64,000 nucleotides of DNA from Nocardioides marmorisolisilvae (GCF_031656915.1 NZ_CP134227.1:2480001-2544000), one strand, 5' to 3'. Positions 40,839-50,427 are shown, counted from the stretch's first letter. Translations and numbers: made by a program. The notes: generated from the letters alone by a model not told the origin.

Positions 40839-41798
40839 TCAGGACGCGGGCGCGGGTCGCTCCTGCCGGCCACGCAGCGCGCCCAGGGCGAGCCAGGCCA
40901 GGCCCAGGCCGAAGGCGACGACCATGGGCCACAGTTGCGGGTGGGTCTGCGTGAACGCCTGCCCGAACACCTGACGGGCGGCGGCGAGGTGTCCGGGCAG
41001 GGAGTCCGGCAGCCCGCTGGAGGGCCGCAGAACGGCCGTCAGGTAGGTCAGGGCGGCCACCGCGGGGCCGGCGCACCACAGCACCAGCAGCGCGACCGGC
41101 CACAGCCCGGCCCAACGACGGGAGCGATGCACCGAGACGACCAGCCCCGAGGACAGCACCAGGGCGACCAGGACGCCGGTGAGCGCGTCGGCCCAGCTCC
41201 GCACGGCCGGGGCGTGGCTGCCGTCGTACAGGAAGGCCCGGACCCAGGTCGGCGCGGCGCCCGCGACCAGCGCCGCCGCCAGCGAGGCGAGCCCGTGCCA
41301 GTGCACGCTCAGCGAGCCGACGACGAGCCCGAGCAGCGTGCCTGCCACCACCGCGGCGGTGAGGCCGACCAGCACCCGTGTGTCGGCGGCGAAGCTGGTG
41401 GGGGCGTGCTGCCGGATCAGCTCCGTGGACAGCGCCAACGTCACCACGACGGTGACCGCGACCACCAGCCACACCTCGAGGATGGCGGCCGGGCGGGGCA
41501 GGTGGATCTGGAGCACCAGGATCGGCAGCAGCCCGGCGATCGTGCCACCGACGACGGCGCAGCACACGAGAGCCGGAAGATAGACAGCGATCAGCGGCAG
41601 CGGCATCCGCAGCCCGGCGAGCCCCTCGCTCGAGCTGCCCACCGGCGCAGCGATCGTGGTGGGCCAGTCCAGGCCGGCGCTGAACCAGGGCAGGAAGCCG
41701 AGCGGCCACCACGCCAGCACCGCGAGGGCGGCCAGCGCAAGGGGGATCCAGATTCGACGCATCAGGGCACTCCGGTCGACGACATGGCCGACCATCAT
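40839..41798 (-). CDS. hypothetical polytopic membrane protein
   Basis: A protein of up to 319 residues with about eight hydrophobic helices (IWIPLALAALAVLAWWPL near the start; LVGLTAAVVAGTLLGLVVGSL; LWPMVVAFGLGLAWLALGAL at the end). No conserved motif that I recognise. MRRIWIPL (41762) may be the better start, as the 12 upstream residues are unremarkable. It is probably transcribed on its own, as it lies 57 nt from ppx and 1 nt from the CHAP gene in the same direction. Confidence 0.6.
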   Translation of the reverse strand: MMVGHVVDRSALMRRIWIPLALAALAVLAWWPLGFLPWFSAGLDWPTTIAAPVGSSSEGLAGLRMPLPLIAVYLPALVCCAVVGGTIAGLLPILVLQIHLPRPAAILEVWLVVAVTVVVTLALSTELIRQHAPTSFAADTRVLVGLTAAVVAGTLLGLVVGSLSVHWHGLASLAAALVAGAAPTWVRAFLYDGSHAPAVRSWADALTGVLVALVLSSGLVVSVHRSRRWAGLWPVALLVLWCAGPAVAALTYLTAVLRPSSGLPDSLPGHLAAARQVFGQAFTQTHPQLWPMVVAFGLGLAWLALGALRGRQERPAPAS

Positions 41799-41799
41799 G

Positions 41800-44247
41800 T
41801 CAGCCCACGCGCACCCGCAGCGTCCGGCTCACCGCCGTCACCTGTGCGTCGCCGAGGTAGTCGACGTGCAACCGGCGCAGGCCGGAGCCGGGCACGTCCA
41901 CCCGCAGCGTCCTCGAGCCGCCTCGCAGGCTCCCCGAGCCCAGCACCGTCTGGCCCAGCCGGACCTCGACCCGACCGCCGACGACGCTGACAGCGGGTGC
42001 TCGCAGGCTGACCGTCAGGCTCACCCTCCGACGGACGACGCTCGACGTCGTGGTCATGGTCGGCACCGACTGCACCTGGGGCGTGCGGGCGCTGTACCGC
42101 TTGGCGGGGAACCAGCCCTGCGGGGCGACGACGATCCGGAGCCCGATCCGCTGGCCGACGTCCCTCCGGCGCAGCTGGTAGGTCGCGCCGTGGGCGGCCC
42201 AGATCCGGTGCCCGTCACGGCGCCACCGGTACTCCACCGGTGTCGTCGAGGGTGTGTGCGGTCCCACGATGGCCCGCAGCGTGTGGCCGAGGACGGCCCG
42301 GCCGCGGATCACCGGCTCGTCCGCCAGGCTCGCGACGCCGAGCCGCACCGCCCGGACGGCGGGCGAGCTCGCACCCAGCGGCACGTAGCCGGCCGTGGTG
42401 GCCACCTCGCGGACCGAGATCCGCTGGCCGAGCTGGGCGCGCGTCGGGCTGAACGTGGCGGCGGTCGCCCCCTCGACGGGTTCCCCGTCCGCCAGCCACT
42501 GGTAGCCGATCGCGTCAGGCTGGGGGGTCCACCGGCCGCGGGTCGCCCGCAGCTGCCCGCCGACCACCGGCAGCCCACGCACGCCCGGACCGGACTGCGC
42601 TGTCATCACGCCCCGCCGGACGGGGGAGGTCGCGGACGACGTCGCCAGCGCCGTGGTCCAGCCGTTCCGGGTCACAGTCACCTGGGCGGTGAGGTGCTTG
42701 CCCACCTGGGCCGCTCCGGGTGTGAAGTCGGGTCGGGTCGCGTCGGGGATCGTCGTACCGTCCGCGAACCACCGGTAGGCGTACGCCGTGCCACCCGGAG
42801 ACCAGCCGCCGGTGGTGGCGTGCAGGGTCCGGCCCACCTGGGCCACACCCGAGACGGTCGGCGGTGCGGTGTTGGTGAAGGAGCCGGGCACCACGGCCGC
42901 CGTCGGCGCGGCCCTGCTGGTCGCTGTCGTGTAGCCCGGTCGCGTGGCAGTCACCACGACGGTGACCTGGTCCCCGATCACTCCCGGCGTCGGCCGGTAG
43001 CTGGACGCCGTGGCGCCCGCGATCGGCGTCGCGGCGCCGGACGCTCCCACGTCGTACCACTGGTAGGCGTAGCTGGCAGCGGGGCTCCACGTCCCCGTGG
43101 ATGCCGTCAGGACCCGACCGATCTGCGGGGTGCCGGAGATGCTCGGCACCGCGCTGTTGACGAGCGAGCCAGGAGCCACCGCGGCCGTCGGGGCGGTGGT
43201 GGTCGTCGCAGCCTGGTAGCCGGCCAGGCTCGCCCGCACCTGCACGGTGATCGGCTTGCCGAGGTCGCCCGCTACCGGGGTGTAGGCCGTGCCGGTGGCA
43301 CCCGGGATCGCGACGCCGCCGGCGTACCACTGGTAGGTGTAGCTGCCGGCCGGCTTCCAGGTCCCCGACGACACGGTGAGCGGGACGCCCACCTGCGCGG
43401 TGCCCGACACCGCCGGCGGCACCGAGGTGATGAACTGCCCCTGTGCCACCCGCGTGGTGCGGGGGGAGCGCACCGTTGTCGGCGCGTAGCCCGCGCGCCT
43501 CGCGGTGACCTGCACCTTGATGCGCCGACTGAGCTGGGCAGCCGTCGGGATGAACTTCCGGCTCGTCGCGCCCGCCACCGGGTCACCACCCGAGAGCCAC
43601 TGGTAGCTGTACGTCGCCGGGTCCGGGCTCCAACCTCCCGGGCTGGCCTTCAGCGGTTGGCCCACCTGCGGGGTGCCGGAGATGGCCGGCTTCGTGGTGT
43701 TGCTGAACGCCATGTCGTGGAGGTGGATGAAGCCACTCGGCCACACCGAGCTGGTGCTGGCGATCGTCCGGGTGTCGTAGTAGCCGCGGCGCAGGTAGTT
43801 GTACTCCTCGACGGTGATCGAGTCGCTGCTCACCTTCCAGACCCAAGCGACGTGTCCCACCGACGACCCGGCCGACCCGGCCCTCCACCAGGCGACCGCG
43901 CCGACGACCGGGCGGTTGTCCACCGTGAAGCCGAGGCTGGTGGCGGCGGCCTTCCAGTTCGAGGCGTTCCCCCAGTGGGTGCCCCAGTAGTCATCGAACG
44001 GGATCTTGTTGTCGTTGTTCAGCCGCCAGGCCACGAACGACGTGCACTCCCGGTTGTAGAACCGCCACGGGTCGACCTTGGAGTCCTGGGTCGCGTTCTT
44101 GAGCGTGGTCGGGTAGTCGTCCTGCCCCGGTGTGGCCTGACCGGCCGACGCCGTGCCGACCAGCACCCCCAGGGCCAGGGCAAGCGCGAGGAAGGCGTGG
44201 CTCCATGTCAAGGAGACACGCCGACGAGAGTGCAAGTTGATGCGCAC
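41800..44247 (-). CDS. secreted CHAP-domain protein with Ig-like repeats
   Basis: An 815-residue exported protein. A signal peptide (HAFLALALALGVLVGTASA) is followed by a CHAP amidase domain (residues 40-175): the catalytic Cys is in YNRECTSFVAWRL and the His in SVGHVAWVWK. Six Ig-like repeats of about 90 residues follow, each with the pattern SGTPQVG...GTWSP...YQWYAGG...IPGAT...TPVAGDLG. They weaken towards the C-terminus and end with a different beta domain. CHAP domains cleave peptidoglycan, while the repeats probably present it on the wall or bind a partner. Start GTG 44247 follows a TATCGT box. Confidence 0.85.
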   Translation of the reverse strand: MRINLHSRRRVSLTWSHAFLALALALGVLVGTASAGQATPGQDDYPTTLKNATQDSKVDPWRFYNRECTSFVAWRLNNDNKIPFDDYWGTHWGNASNWKAAATSLGFTVDNRPVVGAVAWWRAGSAGSSVGHVAWVWKVSSDSITVEEYNYLRRGYYDTRTIASTSSVWPSGFIHLHDMAFSNTTKPAISGTPQVGQPLKASPGGWSPDPATYSYQWLSGGDPVAGATSRKFIPTAAQLSRRIKVQVTARRAGYAPTTVRSPRTTRVAQGQFITSVPPAVSGTAQVGVPLTVSSGTWKPAGSYTYQWYAGGVAIPGATGTAYTPVAGDLGKPITVQVRASLAGYQAATTTTAPTAAVAPGSLVNSAVPSISGTPQIGRVLTASTGTWSPAASYAYQWYDVGASGAATPIAGATASSYRPTPGVIGDQVTVVVTATRPGYTTATSRAAPTAAVVPGSFTNTAPPTVSGVAQVGRTLHATTGGWSPGGTAYAYRWFADGTTIPDATRPDFTPGAAQVGKHLTAQVTVTRNGWTTALATSSATSPVRRGVMTAQSGPGVRGLPVVGGQLRATRGRWTPQPDAIGYQWLADGEPVEGATAATFSPTRAQLGQRISVREVATTAGYVPLGASSPAVRAVRLGVASLADEPVIRGRAVLGHTLRAIVGPHTPSTTPVEYRWRRDGHRIWAAHGATYQLRRRDVGQRIGLRIVVAPQGWFPAKRYSARTPQVQSVPTMTTTSSVVRRRVSLTVSLRAPAVSVVGGRVEVRLGQTVLGSGSLRGGSRTLRVDVPGSGLRRLHVDYLGDAQVTAVSRTLRVRVG

Positions 44248-44254
44248 GTGACAG

Positions 44255-44260
44255 ACGATA
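44255..44260 (-). promoter_or_regulatory. -10 box for the CHAP gene
   Basis: TATCGT on the minus strand, 7 nt before the GTG at 44247: a leaderless arrangement. Confidence 0.4.
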
Positions 44261-44376
44261 AGGGTGGGAATGGTGTTTCGTCACCTGAAGGCGGGACTTT
44301 TCGTCGGCGAACGGGCTGGTTCGGCGACGCCGACGCCTGTCTCGACAGTGGGTCCGTGGGATGCGGAGCGCAGGGT

Positions 44377-44382
44377 TAGGGT
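44377..44382 (+). promoter_or_regulatory. -10 box for the cysteine-rich conserved gene
   Basis: TAGGGT lies 6 nt before the GTG at 44389, again with no ribosome binding site. Confidence 0.45.
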
Positions 44383-44388
44383 GCGCAG

Positions 44389-45156
44389 GTGCCCGAGGTC
44401 GACCTTGACTTTCCCCGCGCCTGGCTCGAGTTCACCGACCCCGCGGACCCCGAACAGGTGTTCCGCTGTGACCTGACCTGGCTGACGTCGAGCTGGACCT
44501 GCATCTTCGGGCAGGGCTGTCAGGGCATCTACTCGACCGCCCCGGAGTCCGGGTGCTGCACCCTGGGCGCGCACTTCTCCGACGCCGACGACGAGGAGAG
44601 GGTCGCCACCTGGGTCGACCGGCTCGACGACAGCCTCTGGCAGCGCCGGTCCGAGGCCCTGACCGCCAAGGGGCGAGTCAGCCGCAAGCGCTGGACCGAG
44701 GTCGAGGACGGCGAGCGCAAGACCCGTGTCGTCGATGGGGCGTGCATCTTCCACAACGACCGCGGCTTCCCTGGCGGCTACGGCTGCGCGCTGCACGCGC
44801 TCGCACTGCGCGAGGAGGTGCACTTCGTCGAGACCAAGCCGGACGTGTGCTGGCAGCTGCCGATCCGCCGGACGTTCCGCGAGGTCGAGCGCACCGACGG
44901 ATCGACCTACACCGAGGTCAGCATCGGCGAGTACGACCGGCGCGGCTGGGGGCCGGGTGGACATGACCTGGACTGGTACTGCTCGGGGAACACCGAGGCA
45001 CACGTCGGGGCGGAGCCGGTCTACCTCTCGAACGCCACCGAGCTGATCACGCTGATGGGGCAGCCGTCGTACGACGTGCTCGCGGCTCATTGCCAAGCCC
45101 GGTTGGCTTCTCGCGACCGCACCGCTCGCCACCCCGCCTCGCCCGATCCGCGCTGA
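44389..45156 (+). CDS. conserved cysteine-rich protein (Rv0495c-like)
   Basis: A 255-residue soluble protein with ten Cys in fixed places: [53 protein letters not shown] and AAHC. This matches, from memory, the actinobacterial family represented by Rv0495c beside ppx1. The spacing suggests metal or iron-sulfur binding, though no function is established. The last 20 residues are basic and variable. Diverges from the CHAP gene. Confidence 0.72.
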   Translation: MPEVDLDFPRAWLEFTDPADPEQVFRCDLTWLTSSWTCIFGQGCQGIYSTAPESGCCTLGAHFSDADDEERVATWVDRLDDSLWQRRSEALTAKGRVSRKRWTEVEDGERKTRVVDGACIFHNDRGFPGGYGCALHALALREEVHFVETKPDVCWQLPIRRTFREVERTDGSTYTEVSIGEYDRRGWGPGGHDLDWYCSGNTEAHVGAEPVYLSNATELITLMGQPSYDVLAAHCQARLASRDRTARHPASPDPR

Positions 45157-45249
45157 GCCCGCCCTGGGCCATCTCGGCGCGTCGACCCGGCCACGAGGGC
45201 CGTCGACCCCGGTGTCGTCGACGAATCCCGCTCAGGTGAGAATCGAGCC

Positions 45250-45888
45250 ATGCGCCTGGACCACATCGTCTTCGCCGCCGGACCTGACGGCCTCGCCGCC
45301 ACCACCGAACGCCTCGCCACACTGCTGGGGGAGGAGTTCAGAGACGGTGGGGTGCACCCGCGCTTCGGCACCCGCAACGCGATCATGCCGCTGCGCGACG
45401 GCATGTACCTGGAGGCCGTCGAGGTGCTCGACCACCCGGCCTCGGACAAGGCCCCGTTCGGTCAGGCCGTCCGTGCTCGCACCGAGCTGGGCGGCGGCTG
45501 GATGGGCTGGGTCGTCGCCGTCGACGACATCGTGCCGCTCGAGAAGCGACTGGGCCGCGAGTCCGTGAACGGCAACCGGCACCGTCCGGACGGGGTCGAG
45601 CTGCTCTGGAAGCAGCTGGGCGTCAAGGGCCTGCAGTCCGACCCGCAGCTGCCGTTCTTCGTCGAGTGGCAGACCGACCCGGCCAACCACCCGAGCACCG
45701 GAGCGAGCGGCGACCTGTCCCTGGCCGCCCTCGAGATCGCGGGCGACCCTGCCCGCGTGTCGGACTGGCTCGGCGAGTCCGTCGAGCAGCCCCTGGAGGA
45801 CCTCAAGGTCGAGTGGGTCGCCCCCAACGGCATCCCGGGCATCGTCGCCGCGCAGTTCCTGACCCGCGACGGGATCGTCCGGATCTGA
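45250..45888 (+). CDS. VOC/glyoxalase-like domain protein
   Basis: The 212-residue protein begins MRLDHIVFAAGPDGLAATTE, typical of the glyoxalase-like (Glyoxalase_3) fold. HxxFGTRNAIMPL and YLEAVEV fit the metal-side beta strands. A second half ends EWVAPNGIPGIVAAQF. It probably binds a small molecule or metal. No substrate can be assigned. It is separated by 9 nt from a methyltransferase gene and is likely cotranscribed with it. Confidence 0.75.
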   Translation: MRLDHIVFAAGPDGLAATTERLATLLGEEFRDGGVHPRFGTRNAIMPLRDGMYLEAVEVLDHPASDKAPFGQAVRARTELGGGWMGWVVAVDDIVPLEKRLGRESVNGNRHRPDGVELLWKQLGVKGLQSDPQLPFFVEWQTDPANHPSTGASGDLSLAALEIAGDPARVSDWLGESVEQPLEDLKVEWVAPNGIPGIVAAQFLTRDGIVRI

Positions 45889-45897
45889 CCCGGCCCG

Positions 45898-46620
45898 GTG
45901 GCTGAGCAGCCGCAGTCCGGCACCCCACGGGTCCTGCCGGGCGCACGTCCGAGTCCCAACATCTGGCATTCGCCTGCGACGTACGAGCTCGAGAACCGCG
46001 CCTTCGACCGCGCCGGCGTACTCATCCGCACCCTGCGCGAGCTCGCGGACTGGACGGGACGCGACGTCGTGGACATCGGTTGCGGGACCGGGTTCCACCT
46101 GCCGCTCTTCGCCGCGGACGCTCGGAGCGTGACGGGCGTGGAGCCGCATGCCGATCTGCTCGCGATCGCCCGGCGTCGCGTCCGCCGCTACCCGCACGTC
46201 GACCTGCTGCCCGGGATCGCCGACGACCTGCCGCTCGAGCCCGCCTCCGTGGACGTGGCCCATGCCCGCTGGGCCTACTTCTTCGGGCCCGGCAGCGAGC
46301 CCGGTCTGGCCGAGCTCGACCGGGTGCTGCGTCCCGGCGGGACTGCACTCGTGATCGACAACGACCCCACCCGATCGACCTTCGGCGAGTGGTTCGGGCG
46401 TGGCTTCCCCGACGTCGACCCGCACGCGGTCGAGCGGTTCTGGTCGGCTCAGGGCTGGTCCCGCGAGCGACTCGACCTCGCCTGGACCTTCGACACCAGG
46501 GCCGACCTCGAGGACGTCGTCCGCATCGAGCTGCCGACGGCGGTGGCCGAGCAGGTGCTCACCTCGTACGACGGCACCGTGGTCGACTACGCGGTGAACC
46601 TCTGGTGGCGCCGCTGGTAG
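45898..46620 (+). CDS. class I SAM-dependent methyltransferase
   Basis: A 240-residue Rossmann-fold methyltransferase. The SAM motif is VVDIGCGTGFHLPLFA, motif II acidic residue in TGVEPHADLL, and the substrate region includes VLRPGGTALVID. The target is unknown; the sequence resembles Methyltransf_11 small-molecule enzymes. GTG 45898 is the start. It converges with the LacI gene, whose stop is 15 nt beyond. Confidence 0.85.
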   Translation: MAEQPQSGTPRVLPGARPSPNIWHSPATYELENRAFDRAGVLIRTLRELADWTGRDVVDIGCGTGFHLPLFAADARSVTGVEPHADLLAIARRRVRRYPHVDLLPGIADDLPLEPASVDVAHARWAYFFGPGSEPGLAELDRVLRPGGTALVIDNDPTRSTFGEWFGRGFPDVDPHAVERFWSAQGWSRERLDLAWTFDTRADLEDVVRIELPTAVAEQVLTSYDGTVVDYAVNLWWRRW

Positions 46621-46635
46621 TCGCGGCGTGCCGGA

Positions 46636-47685
46636 TCAGCGCTGGCTCGAACGCCGTACGACGAGGGACGGGGTCAACATCGTGCCCTTGTCGGTCTCGG
46701 CGAGCGGCTCACCGGACAGCACCCGGTGCAGCAGCGCGACCAGCTCGACGGCGACCTGCTCGAGCGGCTGACGCACCGAGGACAGCCCCGGCCAGCTGAC
46801 CTGCGCCCCGAGCGAGTCGTCGAACCCGACCACCCCCACGTCCGTGCCGGCCCGCAGCCCCCGTTCCGCGAGTGCGTGCAGCACACCGATCGCGAGCGTG
46901 TCACTGGCACAGGCCACCGCACTGACCGACCGGTCCTCGAGCAGCGCGTGACTGGCCATCCGCGCCGCGTCGACGTTGTCGCTGGTGCGGACGGCGAGCC
47001 CCGCAGGATCCCGCCCGGTCGCGGTCAGCGCCGCCGCCCAGCCTGCGCGCCGGTCCTCACCGATCCGCGAGGCCTTCTCCCAGCCCAGCCAGGCGACCTT
47101 GTCATGGCCGGCGGCGAGTAGGTGCTCGGTCGCCATCCGGGCGCCCGCCGCCCCGTCGACGTCGACCCAGGCCCAGTCGGCGCCCTCGTCGACGCCGGTG
47201 CCCGCCCAGGGGCGGCCGAACGCCACGAAGGGCGCGCCGCGATCCTGCAGGAAGGCGGCCTGCGGGGTGCCTGCGTAGGTGTCGGTGACCACGAACGCGT
47301 CGACGGCGGTCGAGCGCAGCAGGTCGTCGTACCCGTCAAGAGGGTCCTCCGGGTCGCCGGAGAACAGCAGCACGTGATGGTCGGTGCGCTCCATCGTCTC
47401 GACCAGGGAGTGCAAGAAGCGGTCCATCAGCGCGTTGCTGGTCCCCTCCTGGGCCTGCTCGAAGCGCAGACCGATCAGGTGCGAGTTGCGTGTGCGCAGC
47501 TGGCGGGCGGCCCGGTTGGGCGTGTAACCCAGCCGCTCGATGACCTCCTGGACCCGGGCCAAGGTGTCCGGACGCAGCAGCTCGGGGTTGTTGAGCGCAT
47601 TGGAGACCGTCTGGCGGGACACGCCAGCAGCGTCCGCGACCGTGGTCAGCGTGGGCTGCGACGCAGCATGTCGACCGGCGCTCAC
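46636..47685 (-). CDS. LacI-family transcriptional regulator
   Basis: A 349-residue repressor. The N-terminal helix-turn-helix is LTTVADAAGVSRQTVSNALN, the hinge is NRAARQLRTR, and a periplasmic-binding-like sugar/effector domain follows (VVTDTYAG, GFDDSLGAQ). It probably represses a sugar or metabolite operon. Since no transporter is adjacent, the targets are unknown. GGGAGG before GTG 47685 sets the start. A palindrome at the transcription start suggests it also regulates itself. Confidence 0.85.
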   Translation of the reverse strand: MSAGRHAASQPTLTTVADAAGVSRQTVSNALNNPELLRPDTLARVQEVIERLGYTPNRAARQLRTRNSHLIGLRFEQAQEGTSNALMDRFLHSLVETMERTDHHVLLFSGDPEDPLDGYDDLLRSTAVDAFVVTDTYAGTPQAAFLQDRGAPFVAFGRPWAGTGVDEGADWAWVDVDGAAGARMATEHLLAAGHDKVAWLGWEKASRIGEDRRAGWAAALTATGRDPAGLAVRTSDNVDAARMASHALLEDRSVSAVACASDTLAIGVLHALAERGLRAGTDVGVVGFDDSLGAQVSWPGLSSVRQPLEQVAVELVALLHRVLSGEPLAETDKGTMLTPSLVVRRSSQR

Positions 47686-47697
47686 TCCCACCTCCCG

Positions 47698-47709
47698 TGG
47701 ATCGTTCCA
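47698..47709 (-). promoter_or_regulatory. LacI-type operator candidate
   Basis: TGGATCGTTCCA (plus strand) has arms TGGA/TCCA with a central CG, a typical LacI-family layout. It sits between the TACTCT -10 box (47710-47715, minus strand) and the start, at the expected transcription start. Confidence 0.5.
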
Positions 47710-47809
47710 AGAGTAGAACGTCCCCTCGTCAGCGCTCCGCCATGCGCCAGGCGGAGCGGTGCTCGACCGACCCGCCGCCAGCCGCGCGCTCGATGTCGGC
47801 GTCACCACC

Positions 47810-47815
47810 TACGGT
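47810..47815 (+). promoter_or_regulatory. -10 box for radA
   Basis: TACGGT lies 6 nt before the radA ATG at 47822 with no ribosome binding site. Confidence 0.5.
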
Positions 47816-47821
47816 GCTGCC

Positions 47822-49231
47822 ATGACCAGGACCACGCGGAGTGCCCCTCGCAGCGGCTACCAGTGCAGCGAGTGCGGATGGGAGGCCGTCAAGTGGGTCG
47901 GCCGGTGCACCGAGTGCCAGGCCTGGGGCACCGTCGTCGAGAAGGCCGCCCCCCGCAGCCGAGTGCAGGCCGGCCCGGTGACCGCCCCGGCCAGGCCGAT
48001 CAGCGAGGTCCCGATCGAGGACTCCCACGCCCGCACCTCCGGGGTGCCCGAGCTCGACAGGGTGCTCGGCGGCGGGCTGGTGCCCGGCGCCGCGATCCTG
48101 CTCGCCGGCGAGCCGGGCGTGGGCAAGTCGACGCTGTTGCTCGAGGTGGCCGCCCAGACGGCGCGCTACCGGCACCGCACGCTCTACATCACCGGCGAGG
48201 AGTCCGCCGCCCAGGTGCGGATGCGCGCCGACCGCACCGGCGGCATCCAGGACGAGCTCTACCTCGCCGCCGAGACCGACCTGGGCGCCGTGCTGGGCCA
48301 CGTGGAGGCGGTGAAGCCGACCCTGCTGGTGATCGACTCGGTGCAGACGATCAGCGCCAGCGACGTCGACGGCGTGCCCGGCGGCGTCACCCAGGTCAAG
48401 GAGGTCTCGGCCGCCCTGATCCGGATGGCCAAGCTGCGCAACATCACGCTGGTGCTGGTCGGGCACGTCACCAAGGACGGCACGATCGCCGGCCCTCGCG
48501 TCCTGGAGCACCTCGTCGACGTAGTGCTGCATTTCGAGGGCGAGCGCACCTCCCGGCTGCGGATGGTCCGGGCGATGAAGAACCGCTTCGGCCCCGTCGA
48601 CGAGGTCGGCTGCTTCGACCTGTCCGCGGAGGGCATCGTCGCGATCGCCGACCCCACCGGGCTGTTCCTCGACGTCCGCGAGATCCCCGTGCCCGGCACC
48701 TGCGTGGCGGTCACCCTCGAGGGGCGGCGCCCGCTGCTCACCGAGGTCCAGGCGCTGGTCACCCGGACCTCCAGCGACCGGCCTCGGCGTACGACGTCGG
48801 GGGTCGACTCATCGCGGGTGGCGATGATCCTGGCGGTGCTGCAGCAGCACGCCCGGATCAGCCTGCACGCGCACGACGTGTTCGTCTCCAGTGTCGGGGG
48901 CGCCCGGCTCAACGACCCCTCCAACGACCTCGCGATCGCGCTGGCGATCGCCTCGGCCGCGCTCGGCAAGCCACTGGGCCGCAACGTCGCCGCGATCGGG
49001 GAGCTCGGGCTCTCCGGCGAGATCCGCCGGGTGCGGGACCTCGGCGTACGACTCGCCGAGGCCTCCCGGATGGGCTTCCGCTCCGCGGTGGTTCCCACCC
49101 CCGACCAGGCGAGCGCCGGCACCAGCCGGGTTCTCGACGGCATGCGCGTGCTCGACCTCGACAACGTGGTCCGGGCCCTGCGTGTGCTCGGCCTGGAGAA
49201 GTCGCCGGACCCACCGGTCCCCAACCCGTAG
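47822..49231 (+). CDS. radA: DNA repair protein RadA (Sms)
   Basis: A 469-residue helicase-like repair protein that processes recombination intermediates. An N-terminal C4 zinc finger (YQCSECGWEAVKWVGRCTEC), Walker A GEPGVGKSTL, the RadA-specific KNRFG motif (AMKNRFGPVDE) and a C-terminal Lon-like domain with GELGLSGEIRRV are present. Leaderless ATG 47822 leads the radA-disA pair, as in many Gram-positive genomes where the two act together at damaged DNA. Confidence 0.96.
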   Translation: MTRTTRSAPRSGYQCSECGWEAVKWVGRCTECQAWGTVVEKAAPRSRVQAGPVTAPARPISEVPIEDSHARTSGVPELDRVLGGGLVPGAAILLAGEPGVGKSTLLLEVAAQTARYRHRTLYITGEESAAQVRMRADRTGGIQDELYLAAETDLGAVLGHVEAVKPTLLVIDSVQTISASDVDGVPGGVTQVKEVSAALIRMAKLRNITLVLVGHVTKDGTIAGPRVLEHLVDVVLHFEGERTSRLRMVRAMKNRFGPVDEVGCFDLSAEGIVAIADPTGLFLDVREIPVPGTCVAVTLEGRRPLLTEVQALVTRTSSDRPRRTTSGVDSSRVAMILAVLQQHARISLHAHDVFVSSVGGARLNDPSNDLAIALAIASAALGKPLGRNVAAIGELGLSGEIRRVRDLGVRLAEASRMGFRSAVVPTPDQASAGTSRVLDGMRVLDLDNVVRALRVLGLEKSPDPPVPNP

Positions 49232-49234
49232 ACT
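49229..49234 (+). promoter_or_regulatory. -10 box for disA
   Basis: TAGACT overlaps the end of radA (its stop codon TAG is inside) and lies 8 nt before the GTG of disA, so disA may be made from its own leaderless transcript as well as with radA. Confidence 0.45.
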
Positions 49235-49242
49235 CGGTGCTC

Positions 49243-50328
49243 GTGGCCACCCCGGAACGACCCAGCGACGTCGAACGCCTGCGCGCGACGCTCGCCACCA
49301 TCGCGCCCGGAACTCCCCTGCGTGATGGTCTCGAGCGGATCCTGCGCGGTCGCACGGGTGCGCTGATCGTGCTCGGCCAGGACCGCACCGTCGACGCGAT
49401 CTCGACCGGCGGCTTCACCCTCGACGTGCCGTTCAGCGCCACCGGCCTGCGCGAGCTGGCGAAGATGGACGGCGCCATGATCCTCGACTCCGCCGCCAGC
49501 GTGATCCACCGGGCCAACGTACACCTGATGCCCGACCACACCATCCCCAGCGAGGAGACCGGCACCCGGCACCGCACCGCCGAGCGCGTCGCCAAGCAGA
49601 CCGGCTTCCCGGTCGTCTCGGTCTCCCAGTCGATGCAGATCATCGCGGTCTACGTCGGCGAGCTGCGCTACCCGCTCGAGGACTCCGGACAGATCCTGTC
49701 CAGGGCCAACCAGGCACTGGCCACCCTGGAGCGCTACAAGCTGCGGCTGGACGAGGTCTCCAGCACGCTGTCCGCCCTCGAGATCGAGGACCTGGTCACC
49801 GTGCGGGACGTCGCCGTCGTCGCCCAGCGTCTGGAGATGGTGAGCCGGATCGCCCGGGAGATCGAGGACTACGTTCTCGAGCTCGGCACCGACGGCCGAC
49901 TGCTCTCCCTCCAGCTCGAGGAGCTGGTGACCGGTGTCGACGCGGAGCGCGAGCTGGTGGTGCGCGACTACGCCCCCGTCGGTCGTCGCGACCGCACCCC
50001 AGAGTCGGTGCTGGCCGAGATGGAGTCGCTCTCCCCGACCGACCTGGTCGACGTCGGACAGGTCGCCCGTGCGATCGGCCTGGGTCAGAGCGAGCACCTC
50101 GACGGCGCAGTCACACCTCGCGGCTACCGGCTGCTGGCCAAGGTGCCGCGGTTGCCGACGGCAGTGATCGACCGGCTGGTCGAGCACTTCGACACGCTGC
50201 AGAAGCTGCTCTCCGCGGGCGTCGAGGACCTCCAGGTCGTTGACGGCGTCGGAGAGCTGCGGGCCCGCAGCGTCCGCGAGGGGCTGTCCCGGCTGGCGGA
50301 GTCCAGCATTCTCGAGCGCTACGTCTGA
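49243..50328 (+). CDS. disA: DNA integrity scanning diadenylate cyclase
   Basis: The 361-residue DisA makes the second messenger c-di-AMP from ATP and stops when it meets branched DNA. The catalytic DGA is in KMDGAMILDS, the RHR motif is in ETGTRHRTAERVAKQ, a coiled linker follows, and the C-terminal helix-hairpin-helix region includes VEDLQVVDGVGELRARSVREGL. It follows radA by 12 nt. The c-di-AMP target in this window is not evident, although a wall hydrolase is present. Confidence 0.96.
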   Translation: MATPERPSDVERLRATLATIAPGTPLRDGLERILRGRTGALIVLGQDRTVDAISTGGFTLDVPFSATGLRELAKMDGAMILDSAASVIHRANVHLMPDHTIPSEETGTRHRTAERVAKQTGFPVVSVSQSMQIIAVYVGELRYPLEDSGQILSRANQALATLERYKLRLDEVSSTLSALEIEDLVTVRDVAVVAQRLEMVSRIAREIEDYVLELGTDGRLLSLQLEELVTGVDAERELVVRDYAPVGRRDRTPESVLAEMESLSPTDLVDVGQVARAIGLGQSEHLDGAVTPRGYRLLAKVPRLPTAVIDRLVEHFDTLQKLLSAGVEDLQVVDGVGELRARSVREGLSRLAESSILERYV

Positions 50329-50427
50329 ACCTGGCGTTGGGGCGCCGAGCGTCCTGGCCAGATGAGGCGTCAGGGCCCGTCGGGGCTTGCGTGCACACCG
50401 ACGTGGCCTCCTGGGAGGTCCCCCCGC

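Noticed and set aside
41656-44379. 907-residue open frame opposite the CHAP gene
   Set aside because: Low-complexity Arg/Gly/His-rich shadow of the GC-rich antisense strand; no domain.
47122-50328. 1068-residue open frame on the plus strand
   Set aside because: It only runs in an unused frame through the LacI and radA genes and then into disA; the disA start is GTG 49243.
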